In this document: in pieces, positions 6,646-15,138 of the stretch
Numbering within the stretch: position 1 is the stretch's first letter
Layout of the letters: every line of letters begins with the position of its first letter
Assembly: GCA_022708025.1 (NCBI GenBank)
Contig: JAKIZM010000020.1
Location: forward strand, 1-51,318
Direction: 5' to 3'
Length of the DNA stretch: 51,318 nucleotides
DNA from: Bacteroidota bacterium
GTDB lineage: Bacteria > Bacteroidota > Ignavibacteria > Ignavibacteriales > Ignavibacteriaceae
Position numbers and translations under genes: made by a program
The notes under the pieces: model-generated
What the model was told of the DNA's origin: nothing
Database searches by the model: none
The model's input: only the letters and a program-made list of their open reading frames with translations

Positions 6646-9600
6646 ATGAAAATATCTGTAAATTTTTTTCTCGCGTTTTATCTATTGTTTGTCTATTACT
6701 CTACATCTCAAGCGCAGCAACTCACTATTTATGAAAGCAGTAAGGTGTCAATAGTTAGATACATTAATTCAAATAACCAATATGACTACACTTGGAGTGT
6801 ACTTCATCAGATAGGGCGAGATGATGGAAATAATGGGGTATATTCAGCTTCTACACAAGATATTTGGAGAACGGAACACTCATTTGATCTTACGGTAATC
6901 CCACCAAACGCAAGCATAACACAGGCGCAAATATTGATCTTTATAGGCGCGAATCAATGTTCTAATTGTAGTCTTAAAGTAACAAAGACAAATGGCAGCT
7001 TACAATGGTCTGATATTAATAACACCAATTTAATAGTACAAAATGTTAGCTACTCTAATTTAAGTATAGAACTCCCTTCGACTGAATTAAAAACTGCAAT
7101 TAATGATAGAAGATCTTCAGGTACACTTTATCTGGGCTCATTATCACAAAATGAAAATACTAATCTAACTTATTCAAGTATAGAGTTAAGATTAATTGTT
7201 GATTATACAATTCCATCGTCTAATGTAACGCTTACAGCAGATAACAATTTTGTAAATACAGGAGGTGTTAATCATGGGTTAATGTCAATTGATGGAGGTC
7301 AACCTCAAAATGTACCACAAAGTGGAATCTCAATAACAAGACCAACGGGCACGAACCTTCAACTTGGAGCTGTTTCTCCGCAAAATAACAATCAAAACCA
7401 TCAAATGATTTGGCATAATGGTGCTATTGCACAAAGCTACTGGGAAAGAAATGGAGATCTTAAGTCATACAATCAAAATTATTCATTTACTGTTCAATCT
7501 GATGATAATGGAAAAAGATATGTTGCAAATCTGAGAAAAAACTACCGCATAGATCGTATTAACCAAACCGAATTTGATGGAAATCTTACTGCGCAAAGTT
7601 ATATAGTAGAACAAAACACTGGTCAGATATCAACTTACGGCAATGGCTATCAACCAGGTTCTATCCCCTACAATTTTGTTTACTGGGCAGATAATCTATC
7701 AAATTCAACAACACGATACATTATACCAACCGATAACCAAACATACACTGCGCTTTACAAATACCCTCATCATTCCAACACAGGTTCATTTGCAAACAGC
7801 GGTCAGCGCAAAGTAATAAAATGCGATTATGGTTACCTGCATCTTGTTTATGAAAGTATGGGTTATGTTTGGTATGAAAGAAGCACAGACAATGGTGCAA
7901 CCTGGCATATAATGAATGGCGGTAAACCAATTGATAAAAATCCTTCTAAATCTCCATCAATAGATTTTTATTACGGCTACCAGAGACTTATAATAGTTTA
8001 TCAAACCTGGGCAGGAGATAATAAAGAGTTTGCAGCTATTAAAGCAGCTTGTTTTGCAAATGGTCAGTTACAGTTTACTAATACAGTTTATGAAAGTTAT
8101 CTATCCATATTCTCTGAAGTAAATTATAAACCTGTCGTTGGTTATGCCAGCAATGATAATATAGCCGTCGCCTGGGAAGATTATGGAATATGGTATGTTA
8201 CAGGTGTGTTATCTTTTGACTCAAAGAAGATAACATTATATAGTTCAGGTAGTGTCGATAATTATAACTATACTAATATAAATCCAACTATTGCAGCATA
8301 TAAAATCACACCCGGTACAGCAACATTTCATTTGGCATGGCAGAACAATTATAGTACTATAAGATATTGTAATTTAACAGCACAAAGTAACCATACTTTT
8401 TTAGTTTCTGCTGTAGATCAGGTTTCACAAGGATGCGGCTTCCCTGTTAATTATTATCCTTCGATAAATGTTTCAAATTCAAATACTGTACAACTTGTTT
8501 GGATAGGAACACCTTATTATGGTTCAACTTACAGAAAAGTTTTATCAAGAAGCAGAACTGCAAACTGGAGTGCTTCATTTGCCCAATATGGTAATAATGT
8601 TTTAAGTCCGGATGTTGCGTTCTATACGGGCTCAAGTGTGGTTTCGTGGAGCGAAAATGTTTCCGGAAATACTTTTACAAACAAGTTTATTAAATACGGT
8701 TCAGTTAAAACAGCCGGTACAACTGGCAAGGATTTGCGTATTTTTAATGCACCTACTTTGCAGGAAATGCATCTTGTTTCTTTTACAACTAATAGTCTTC
8801 CCTTTGCTTTTACACATTCAGCTAACCTTAACAGTATAAATAAAGATAATTCCCTGGTTATGGCTTCAGGTATTCAGGCTGTAGCATTTAAAGATGAAGT
8901 TGAATACTTCTTCAGAATAGGAGATATAAGCTTTAATGGTTCGAACATAGATTTTGAAAGCTTTGAAGACACAGTTGGTATCTTTAGTCTTGAGGATTTG
9001 AACACAAATCTTATAACTAACAGTTTTATGGCTAGTGAAACCAATACATTGGTTTATTCAATTGAATACGGAGTTACAGATTCTATTTTAGCGTCGGCTC
9101 AACTGCAAAATAAATTTATATCATTTAAAGTCGAATTGATAGATCAATTAACCGGAGCTATTGTTGCAGAATTGAACAATATTCAAATGGATGGTAATAG
9201 CATCGAAAAATTAAAATCAAAAACTTTTAGTTTTAATATAACCGGTTTACCTTCTTCATCATTAGCTATGAGATTAAAAGTAAATAATGATCTTGAACCT
9301 GAATATGCTGCAGCAATAATAAAATCCGATGAAAGCGTGCTTTTAAAAAACAATCCTATTGAATTAAACTTATCCGGCACAGCAGTTATCACAGAATATT
9401 CATTGGAACAAAACTATCCTAATCCGTTTAATCCAAATACAACCATTAAATTTCAGATACCAAAAGACGGATTTGTTACACTTAAGGTTTATGATATACT
9501 TGGTAATGAATTGGCTACTCTTATTAATGAAGAAAAAACAATAGGAAACTATGAGGTAAACTTTGATGCAAGTAAGCTTGCAAGTGGTGTTTATATTTAC

Positions 9601-9654
9601 AAAATACAAGCAGGTGAATTTGTTTCATCTAAGAAAATGTTGCTTCTCAAGTAA
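6646..9654 (+). CDS. Large T9SS-secreted BNR/Asp-box repeat protein
   Basis: This 1002-residue protein starts with a signal peptide (MKISVNFFLAFYLLFVYYST, cleavage expected near SQAQQ). A beta-rich body follows. One canonical Asp-box (STDNGATWH, around residues 410-420) and several blades with W/Y-rich strands (IAVAWEDYG, LAWQNNY, LVWIGTPY, VVSWSE) suggest a sialidase-like propeller fold without visible catalytic residues. The last ~85 residues are a type A T9SS sorting domain: NYPNPFNPNTTIKF, GFVTLKVYDILGNEL, KKMLLLK. It should be secreted or anchored on the surface. The ATG has GGAGAAA upstream. Substrate and role are unknown. Confidence 0.85.
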   Translation: MKISVNFFLAFYLLFVYYSTSQAQQLTIYESSKVSIVRYINSNNQYDYTWSVLHQIGRDDGNNGVYSASTQDIWRTEHSFDLTVIPPNASITQAQILIFIGANQCSNCSLKVTKTNGSLQWSDINNTNLIVQNVSYSNLSIELPSTELKTAINDRRSSGTLYLGSLSQNENTNLTYSSIELRLIVDYTIPSSNVTLTADNNFVNTGGVNHGLMSIDGGQPQNVPQSGISITRPTGTNLQLGAVSPQNNNQNHQMIWHNGAIAQSYWERNGDLKSYNQNYSFTVQSDDNGKRYVANLRKNYRIDRINQTEFDGNLTAQSYIVEQNTGQISTYGNGYQPGSIPYNFVYWADNLSNSTTRYIIPTDNQTYTALYKYPHHSNTGSFANSGQRKVIKCDYGYLHLVYESMGYVWYERSTDNGATWHIMNGGKPIDKNPSKSPSIDFYYGYQRLIIVYQTWAGDNKEFAAIKAACFANGQLQFTNTVYESYLSIFSEVNYKPVVGYASNDNIAVAWEDYGIWYVTGVLSFDSKKITLYSSGSVDNYNYTNINPTIAAYKITPGTATFHLAWQNNYSTIRYCNLTAQSNHTFLVSAVDQVSQGCGFPVNYYPSINVSNSNTVQLVWIGTPYYGSTYRKVLSRSRTANWSASFAQYGNNVLSPDVAFYTGSSVVSWSENVSGNTFTNKFIKYGSVKTAGTTGKDLRIFNAPTLQEMHLVSFTTNSLPFAFTHSANLNSINKDNSLVMASGIQAVAFKDEVEYFFRIGDISFNGSNIDFESFEDTVGIFSLEDLNTNLITNSFMASETNTLVYSIEYGVTDSILASAQLQNKFISFKVELIDQLTGAIVAELNNIQMDGNSIEKLKSKTFSFNITGLPSSSLAMRLKVNNDLEPEYAAAIIKSDESVLLKNNPIELNLSGTAVITEYSLEQNYPNPFNPNTTIKFQIPKDGFVTLKVYDILGNELATLINEEKTIGNYEVNFDASKLASGVYIYKIQAGEFVSSKKMLLLK

Positions 9655-9667
9655 ACATCTTATTCAA

Positions 9668-9697
9668 AACCTTCGAGGTCTTTAAACCTCGAAGGTT
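9668..9697. terminator. Bidirectional palindrome between convergent genes
   Basis: AACCTTCGAGGT (9668-9679) and ACCTCGAAGGTT (9686-9697) are perfect 12-bp complements around a 6-base loop. It lies between the plus-strand stop at 9654 and the minus-strand stop at 9708, so it can end both transcripts. The sequence resembles a dispersed Bacteroidota palindrome family (from memory). Confidence 0.7.
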
Positions 9698-9707
9698 AAT
9701 AAATTAT

Positions 9708-9986
9708 CTAAACACTTTTGATATTATAACCGCTGCTAAAGATAGAACCGAGCAACGTCCATATTGCAGCAAAGAAAATTATCATTAATACAATTACAAT
9801 AAGCATCATAATAAGTGTTGCCTGTGCCCAGGTTTTTTTGCTCGGATGTGTGCTATCACCAAATGCCCATACAAATATCATAATAATTCCAACTAACGGA
9901 ATTGCCTGTATGATGAAAGTAATCAGCCAATCACCAATTGTCATCGGTTTGTAATTGTTGCTAAAACCTGTAGTTAAAGAATCCAT
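9708..9986 (-). CDS. Small two-helix membrane protein, unknown function
   Basis: This 92-residue protein has two strongly hydrophobic segments: about residues 20-42 (WLITFIIQAIPLVGIIMIFVW) and about 57-78 (LIMMLIVIVLMIIFFAAIW). They are separated by a short polar loop GDSTHPSKKTW. Two membrane helices in a hairpin are likely. I do not recognise a named family. The ATG at 9986 has AGGAGGT just upstream, a strong ribosome site. A decayed copy of its 3' half lies at 4968-5097, so the locus has been duplicated within this region. It is convergent with the 6646 gene and divergent from nifJ. Confidence 0.75.
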   Translation of the reverse strand: MDSLTTGFSNNYKPMTIGDWLITFIIQAIPLVGIIMIFVWAFGDSTHPSKKTWAQATLIMMLIVIVLMIIFFAAIWTLLGSIFSSGYNIKSV

Positions 9987-10295
9987 CTTACCTCCTTAAA
10001 TGTTATTGTTAAGCTAAAGTAATATATCTCTTTGCAAAATTAGATTTAATATGTTTTAGTGACAACAAAAGAATAATAATTATTTACAGAATCTTCATAA
10101 ATTTCAACAGTTAACTATCATAAAATATTATTCTTAAAAGTGGGAAAAGCCCTTCGCTTTTATTCTTCACATTTAAAAATTTTCTTTGATTATTCTTCAA
10201 ATTCCTCATATTTCAGCTTATTTGCTTGGTATTATTATTGGGTAAATCTTTTAACTTAAATCTATGAAATTCAAATAAAACTAAACGGATTAAAA
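9987..10295. other. Divergent promoter region in front of nifJ
   Basis: No ORF. It is AT-rich with AAAAGCCCTTCGCTTTT (about 10146-10162) as the only notable small palindrome. A loose match to the Bacteroidota promoter pattern (TTG at 10222, TAAATCTT at 10243, 18 bases apart) could serve nifJ, but two positions of the -7 box differ from TAnnTTTG. Confidence 0.35.
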
Positions 10296-13200
10296 ATGGA
10301 AAGAAAAAAAATTACGATCGATGGCAATGAAGCAGCTGCGTATGTTGCATATAATACAAACGAAGTAATTGCTATTTATCCAATCACACCCTCTTCAAAT
10401 ATGGGCGAATGGTGCGATGCCTGGGCTGCAGTTAATAGAAAAAATATCTGGGGAATTGTTCCCTCTGTTAGTGAATTGCAAAGTGAAGGCGGTGCATCAG
10501 GTAGTGTGCACGGAGCATTACAAACAGGGGCTATTACAACAACATTTACAGCATCACAAGGATTGCTGTTAATGATTCCAAATATGTTTAAGATTGCCGG
10601 TGAGTTAACCTCAACAGTATTTCACGTTTCAGCAAGATCAGTAGCTGCTGCAGCACTTTCGATCTTTGGTGATCACTCAGATGTTATGGCAACACGCTCA
10701 ACAGGTTTTGCATTGTTGTCTTCAAACTCAGTTCAGGAAGTAATGGACTTTGCTCTGATTGCACAAGCAGCAACATTGGAAGCAAGAGTTCCGTTTATCC
10801 ATTTCTTTGATGGATTCAGAACTTCTCACGAAGTAATGAAAATTGAAGAGCTGACTAAAGAAGATATGAAAGCAATGCTTGATGAAGATCTTATCCTTGC
10901 ACATCGTAAGAGAGCTTTAACTCCTGATAATCCGGTTATGAGAGGTACCGCTCAAAATCCTGATGTTTATTTTCAGGGCAGGGAAACTGTAAATCCGTTT
11001 TACATTGCTTGTCCGGGAATAGTACAAAAGTATATGGATAAGTTTGCAAAGCTTACAGGGCGGCAATATCATCTGTTTGATTATGTAGGTGCGCCGGATG
11101 CAGAGAGAGTTATTGTTATGATGGGTTCCGGAAGTCAGGCTGCTGAAGAAACAGTTGAATATCTGGTTAACAAAGGAGAGAAAATTGGTTTGATTAAAGT
11201 AAGATTATACAGACCATTTTCGGTTGATCATTTTATTAAAGCACTTCCTAAAACTGTAAAATCAATAGCTGTTTTGGATAGAACAAAAGAGCCGGGCTCA
11301 AGCGGGGAACCGTTATATCTTGATGTTGTTAATGCTATCTCTGAAAGATATATGGCTGGAGAACTTCAGTTCGCTTATCCGAAAATTGTTGGCGGCAGAT
11401 ATGGATTATCTTCAAAGGAATTCACACCCGCGATGGTTAAAGCAGTTTTTGATAACTTATTAAAAGAAAAACCAAAAGCTCACTTTACTGTTGGTATTAT
11501 TGAAGATGTTACTCATAGCAGTCTGGATTTTGATCCAACATTTTCAGTTGAAGCTGATGAAACATTCCGTGGCAAGTTTTATGGACTTGGTGCCGACGGT
11601 ACGGTTGGTGCAAATAAAAACTCAATTAAGATTATTGGTGAAGGAACTGATTATTTTGCACAAGGTTATTTTGTTTATGATTCCAAAAAGTCTGGCTCAA
11701 CTACAGTATCTCACCTTAGATTCGGACCAAAAGAAATAAAATCAACTTACTTAATTAATAAAGCTCATTTTATTGCTTGTCATCAACAGGTGTTTTTAGA
11801 GCAATGGGATATGCTAAGAGAGGCAAGTGAAGGCTCAACATTCTTATTAAACACTAAGGTTGATAAAGAACATGTCTGGGATTCTTTACCGGAAAAAGTT
11901 CAAAAAGATCTTATTGATAAGAAAATGAAATTCTGGATTATTGATGCTTATAAAGTAGCAGAAGAAACAGGAATGGGCGGAAGAGTTAATACAATTATGC
12001 AGACTTGCTTCTTTGCTATTTCAAACATCTTTCCGCAGGCAAAAGCAATTGATCTGATAAAAGATTCAATTAAGAAAACTTATGGCGCTAAAGGCGATAA
12101 AATAGTTCAGATGAACTTTGACGCTGTTGATAAAACACTTGAGAACCTGTTCAAAGTTCAGGTTCCGGATAAGATAACCAGTACAATCAAGATGCAACCG
12201 CCGGTTTCTGGTGATGCTCCTGATTTTGTTAAAGAAGTTACAGCAAGAATTATTGCCGGCGAAGGCGATCAATTACCAGTCAGCAAAATGCCGATTGATG
12301 GAACATTCCCGTTATCAACAACAAAATGGGAAAAGAGAAATATAGCATTAGAAGTTCCTGTTTGGGATAAAGAAATATGTATCCAATGTAATAAATGTGT
12401 TATTGTATGTCCGCATGCAGCTATACGTGCAAAAGTGTATGAAGAAAAAGATCTTAAAGGAGCACCGGAAACATTTAAGTACACAAATTTTAAGTCGAAA
12501 GATTACGGTGAAAATATGCTCTACTCATTACAGGTAGCAGTAGAGGATTGTACTGGTTGTGAGCTTTGTGTTGATGTTTGTCCTGTTAAGAATAAAAAGG
12601 AAACAAAGTTAAAAGCCATCAATATGTCTGAACAGCTTCCAATACGTGAGCAGGAAAGATTGAACTGGGATTTCTTCTTAAATATTCCTGAACTTGACAG
12701 AAGAAAAATTGCCGTGTCAAAAGTTAAGGATTCACAATTCTTAGAACCGCTGTTCGAATTTTCAGGTGCTTGTGCAGGCTGTGGTGAAACTCCTTATGTA
12801 AAATTAGTAAGTCAGTTATTTGGTGATAGAACGATGGTTGCAAATGCAACAGGATGTTCATCAATTTATGGTGGAAATCTACCAACAACACCATGGGCTG
12901 CAAACAAAGATGGTCGTGGACCTGCCTGGTCAAATTCATTGTTTGAAGATAATGCCGAGTTTGGTTATGGATTCAGATTAGCAATTGATAAACATAATAT
13001 GCAGGCAAAAGAGCTACTTAAATCACTTGCCTCTGAAATCGGCAACGATCTTGTAGATGCTTTGATTAACTCACCGCAAAAAGATGAAGCCGATATTTAT
13101 GAACAAAGAGAAAGAGTAGCAGCTCTAAAGAAAAAATTAGAAAATATGCTTAAAGCCGGCTCTAATGGAAAGACCAGTGAAGTAAAACATTTATTAAGCC

Positions 13201-13889
13201 TTGCGGATTATCTTGTTAAAAAATCTGTCTGGATTATGGGCGGAGATGGCTGGGCTTATGATATTGGGTTTGGCGGATTAGATCACGTATTAGCTTCAGG
13301 TAAAAATGTAAACATACTTGTGCTTGATACTGAAGTTTACTCAAATACAGGCGGACAATGTTCTAAATCTACACCGAGAGCTGCAGTAGCTAAATTTGCT
13401 GCTGCCGGTAAACCGGTTGCTAAAAAAGATCTTGGGTTAATGGCAATGACTTATGGAAATGTTTATGTTGCAAAAGTTGCAATGGGTGCAAATGATCAGC
13501 ATACATTAAGAGCATTTCTTGAAGCAGAAGCATACGATGGTCCGTCATTGATAATTGCATACAGCCATTGTATCGCTCACGGTATAAATATGGGTACTGC
13601 AATGCAGAATCAAAAGGCTGCTGTTGATTCAGGTTACTGGCCATTATACAGATACAATCCTGAACTTGAAATCGAAGGAAAGAATCCGTTCAAGATGGAT
13701 TCAAAAGGTCTGAAGATAAATCTAAAAGACTATGCATATATGGAAACAAGATATAAGATGCTTACAAAATCTCATCCGCAGCTTGCAGAACAACTGATTA
13801 AAGAGGCTCAGGATGATGTGATAAGAAGATGGAAAGAATATGAAAGATTAGCTGCCTATGATCCGCAAAAAGCAGAAGCAGGCGCATAA
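10296..13889 (+). CDS. nifJ: Pyruvate:ferredoxin (flavodoxin) oxidoreductase, single-chain
   Basis: This 1197-residue homodimeric enzyme converts pyruvate, CoA and oxidised ferredoxin to acetyl-CoA, CO2 and reduced ferredoxin. The domain order is canonical: N-terminal pyruvate domain (ITIDGNEAAAYVAY, YPITPSS), domain II, the gamma-like and EKR linker domains, and a two-cluster ferredoxin domain (CIQCNKCVIVCP from C695, CTGCELCVDVCP from C752). The TPP domain follows with GDGWAYDIG from G983 and YSNTGGQ. The cysteines for the proximal [4Fe-4S] cluster are C826 and C829 (CAGCGE) and C1092 (HCIAHG). The length is typical. It is followed by a terminator and the DHOD-like gene, an arrangement suggesting a redox partnership. 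Its presence implies anaerobic or facultative pyruvate metabolism. Confidence 0.96.
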   Translation: MERKKITIDGNEAAAYVAYNTNEVIAIYPITPSSNMGEWCDAWAAVNRKNIWGIVPSVSELQSEGGASGSVHGALQTGAITTTFTASQGLLLMIPNMFKIAGELTSTVFHVSARSVAAAALSIFGDHSDVMATRSTGFALLSSNSVQEVMDFALIAQAATLEARVPFIHFFDGFRTSHEVMKIEELTKEDMKAMLDEDLILAHRKRALTPDNPVMRGTAQNPDVYFQGRETVNPFYIACPGIVQKYMDKFAKLTGRQYHLFDYVGAPDAERVIVMMGSGSQAAEETVEYLVNKGEKIGLIKVRLYRPFSVDHFIKALPKTVKSIAVLDRTKEPGSSGEPLYLDVVNAISERYMAGELQFAYPKIVGGRYGLSSKEFTPAMVKAVFDNLLKEKPKAHFTVGIIEDVTHSSLDFDPTFSVEADETFRGKFYGLGADGTVGANKNSIKIIGEGTDYFAQGYFVYDSKKSGSTTVSHLRFGPKEIKSTYLINKAHFIACHQQVFLEQWDMLREASEGSTFLLNTKVDKEHVWDSLPEKVQKDLIDKKMKFWIIDAYKVAEETGMGGRVNTIMQTCFFAISNIFPQAKAIDLIKDSIKKTYGAKGDKIVQMNFDAVDKTLENLFKVQVPDKITSTIKMQPPVSGDAPDFVKEVTARIIAGEGDQLPVSKMPIDGTFPLSTTKWEKRNIALEVPVWDKEICIQCNKCVIVCPHAAIRAKVYEEKDLKGAPETFKYTNFKSKDYGENMLYSLQVAVEDCTGCELCVDVCPVKNKKETKLKAINMSEQLPIREQERLNWDFFLNIPELDRRKIAVSKVKDSQFLEPLFEFSGACAGCGETPYVKLVSQLFGDRTMVANATGCSSIYGGNLPTTPWAANKDGRGPAWSNSLFEDNAEFGYGFRLAIDKHNMQAKELLKSLASEIGNDLVDALINSPQKDEADIYEQRERVAALKKKLENMLKAGSNGKTSEVKHLLSLADYLVKKSVWIMGGDGWAYDIGFGGLDHVLASGKNVNILVLDTEVYSNTGGQCSKSTPRAAVAKFAAAGKPVAKKDLGLMAMTYGNVYVAKVAMGANDQHTLRAFLEAEAYDGPSLIIAYSHCIAHGINMGTAMQNQKAAVDSGYWPLYRYNPELEIEGKNPFKMDSKGLKINLKDYAYMETRYKMLTKSHPQLAEQLIKEAQDDVIRRWKEYERLAAYDPQKAEAGA

Positions 13890-13906
13890 TCGGATAGTTT
13901 AATATC

Positions 13907-13941
13907 ACGGAGTTAAATCATCAGATTTAACTCCGTTTTTT
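13907..13941 (+). terminator. Rho-independent terminator after nifJ
   Basis: ACGGAGTTAAATC (13907-13919) and GATTTAACTCCGT (13924-13936) form a perfect 13-bp stem with a 4-base loop, followed by T6. It separates nifJ from the DHOD-like gene, so the latter may be transcribed by read-through or from its own promoter. Confidence 0.9.
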
Positions 13942-13976
13942 AGAATTGTTAACAAAGAATTTAATAAGGTAAAATA

Positions 13977-14966
13977 ATGGATATAACAACAACATATTTA
14001 GGATTAAAACTAAAATCGCCCATCGTTTGTTCAGCCGGTCCGTTATCTGAAAAAGTTTCCAATATACGTGAAATGGAAGATGCCGGTGCGGGTGCAGTTG
14101 TTCTTTACTCAATTTTTGAAGAACAAATTGAACACGAACAGCTTGAACTGGCTTATCACACAACAGCTCATTCAGAAAGTTTTGCTGAAGCCACTTCATA
14201 TTTTCCTGAACCATTCGAATTTAAACTTGGTCCGGAAGAATATCTTAACCACATCCGCAAAGCAAAAGAAGCGGTTAATATTCCAATCATTGCAAGTTTA
14301 AATGGTAAATCTATTGGCGGATGGACTGATTATGCAAAGAAGATGGAACAGGCTGGAGCAGATGCACTTGAATTAAATATTTATTTGCTGCCAAGTGATC
14401 CGAAAAAATTCAGTACAGAAATTGAAAAAACATATATCGAAATTGTTAAAGCGGTAAAATCAACTGTTAAAATTCCTATTGCAGTAAAAATGCATCCGTT
14501 TTTCAGTTCAACAAGTTATATGGCATCTCAATTAACAAATGCCGGTGCAGATGGATTGGTTTTATTCAATCGATTCTATCAGCCGGATATTGATCTTGAA
14601 ACCCTTGATGTAGTTCCGAATGTAATTTTAAGTACTCCGATGGCAATGAGACTTCCGTTAAGATGGATTGCTATGCTGTATGGACGTATCAATGCTGATC
14701 TTGCAGCTACAAGCGGAATTTACTCTGCACAGGATGTTCTTAAAATGATTATGGCTGGTGCAAAAGTTACTATGATGCTTTCATCGCTGTTAAAATATGG
14801 AATCGGACATATTGCAGATGTAACAACTAATTTAAAAGCCTGGATGGAAGAGAAAGAATACGAATCAATTGATCAGATGCGCGGAAGTATGAGCTATATG
14901 AATGTTGATGATCCTTCAAAATTTGAACGCGCAAATTATATGAAAGTCCTTCATTCATATAAGTAA
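13977..14966 (+). CDS. Dihydroorotate dehydrogenase-like FMN flavoprotein
   Basis: This 329-residue TIM-barrel protein is of the DHOD family. The N-terminus LGLKLKSPIVCSAGPLS matches the family start (xLxNPhhhASG), and GADGLVLFNRF and the phosphate-binding end (YSAQDVLKMIMAGA) fit FMN binding. It differs from true DHODs: the usual ISCPN-type substrate loop reads LELNIYLLPSD (131-141), so the orotate-binding pattern is not conserved. It is therefore unlikely to be PyrD. Its position 87 bases after nifJ, with a terminator between, suggests a ferredoxin-linked redox role (inference). The ribosome site is AAGG, several bases before the ATG. Confidence 0.82.
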   Translation: MDITTTYLGLKLKSPIVCSAGPLSEKVSNIREMEDAGAGAVVLYSIFEEQIEHEQLELAYHTTAHSESFAEATSYFPEPFEFKLGPEEYLNHIRKAKEAVNIPIIASLNGKSIGGWTDYAKKMEQAGADALELNIYLLPSDPKKFSTEIEKTYIEIVKAVKSTVKIPIAVKMHPFFSSTSYMASQLTNAGADGLVLFNRFYQPDIDLETLDVVPNVILSTPMAMRLPLRWIAMLYGRINADLAATSGIYSAQDVLKMIMAGAKVTMMLSSLLKYGIGHIADVTTNLKAWMEEKEYESIDQMRGSMSYMNVDDPSKFERANYMKVLHSYK

Positions 14967-14975
14967 AAATTTTAT

Positions 14976-15090
14976 CGCACTTTGGTAAACAGAGTGCGGT
15001 ATTGTATTGTATCCATTGCCGGCTGATGCTCAGAGGAGAATCCTGATCGTAACTGAAGCAGAATGTGAATCAACCGGCAGTGGATTTTTT
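14976..15090 (+). terminator. Two-hairpin terminator after the DHOD-like gene
   Basis: A first hairpin CGCACT/AGTGCG (14976-14981, 14993-14998) follows the stop by ten bases. A longer one pairs ATCCATTGCCGGCTGAT (15011-15027) with ATCAACCGGCAGTGGAT (15069-15085), with two mismatched or wobble positions. It encloses about 40 bases and ends in T6. The second is the likely terminator. Confidence 0.75.
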
Positions 15091-15138
15091 ATTTCCGGTT
15101 TTAAGAGGTTTAGTTATTAAAATCAATAATAACTATGA

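Noticed and set aside
4968..9986. Idea that the two small-gene copies flank an insertion sequence or transposon
   Set aside because: No transposase or terminal inverted repeats lie between them; the enclosed genes are ordinary surface proteins. Kept only as a duplication finding.
15011..15085. Long hairpin after the DHOD-like gene considered as a third copy of the inverted-repeat family
   Set aside because: It shares neither the AAGAGG arms nor the CAGGYTGACAAAAA motif; it is best read as a terminator.
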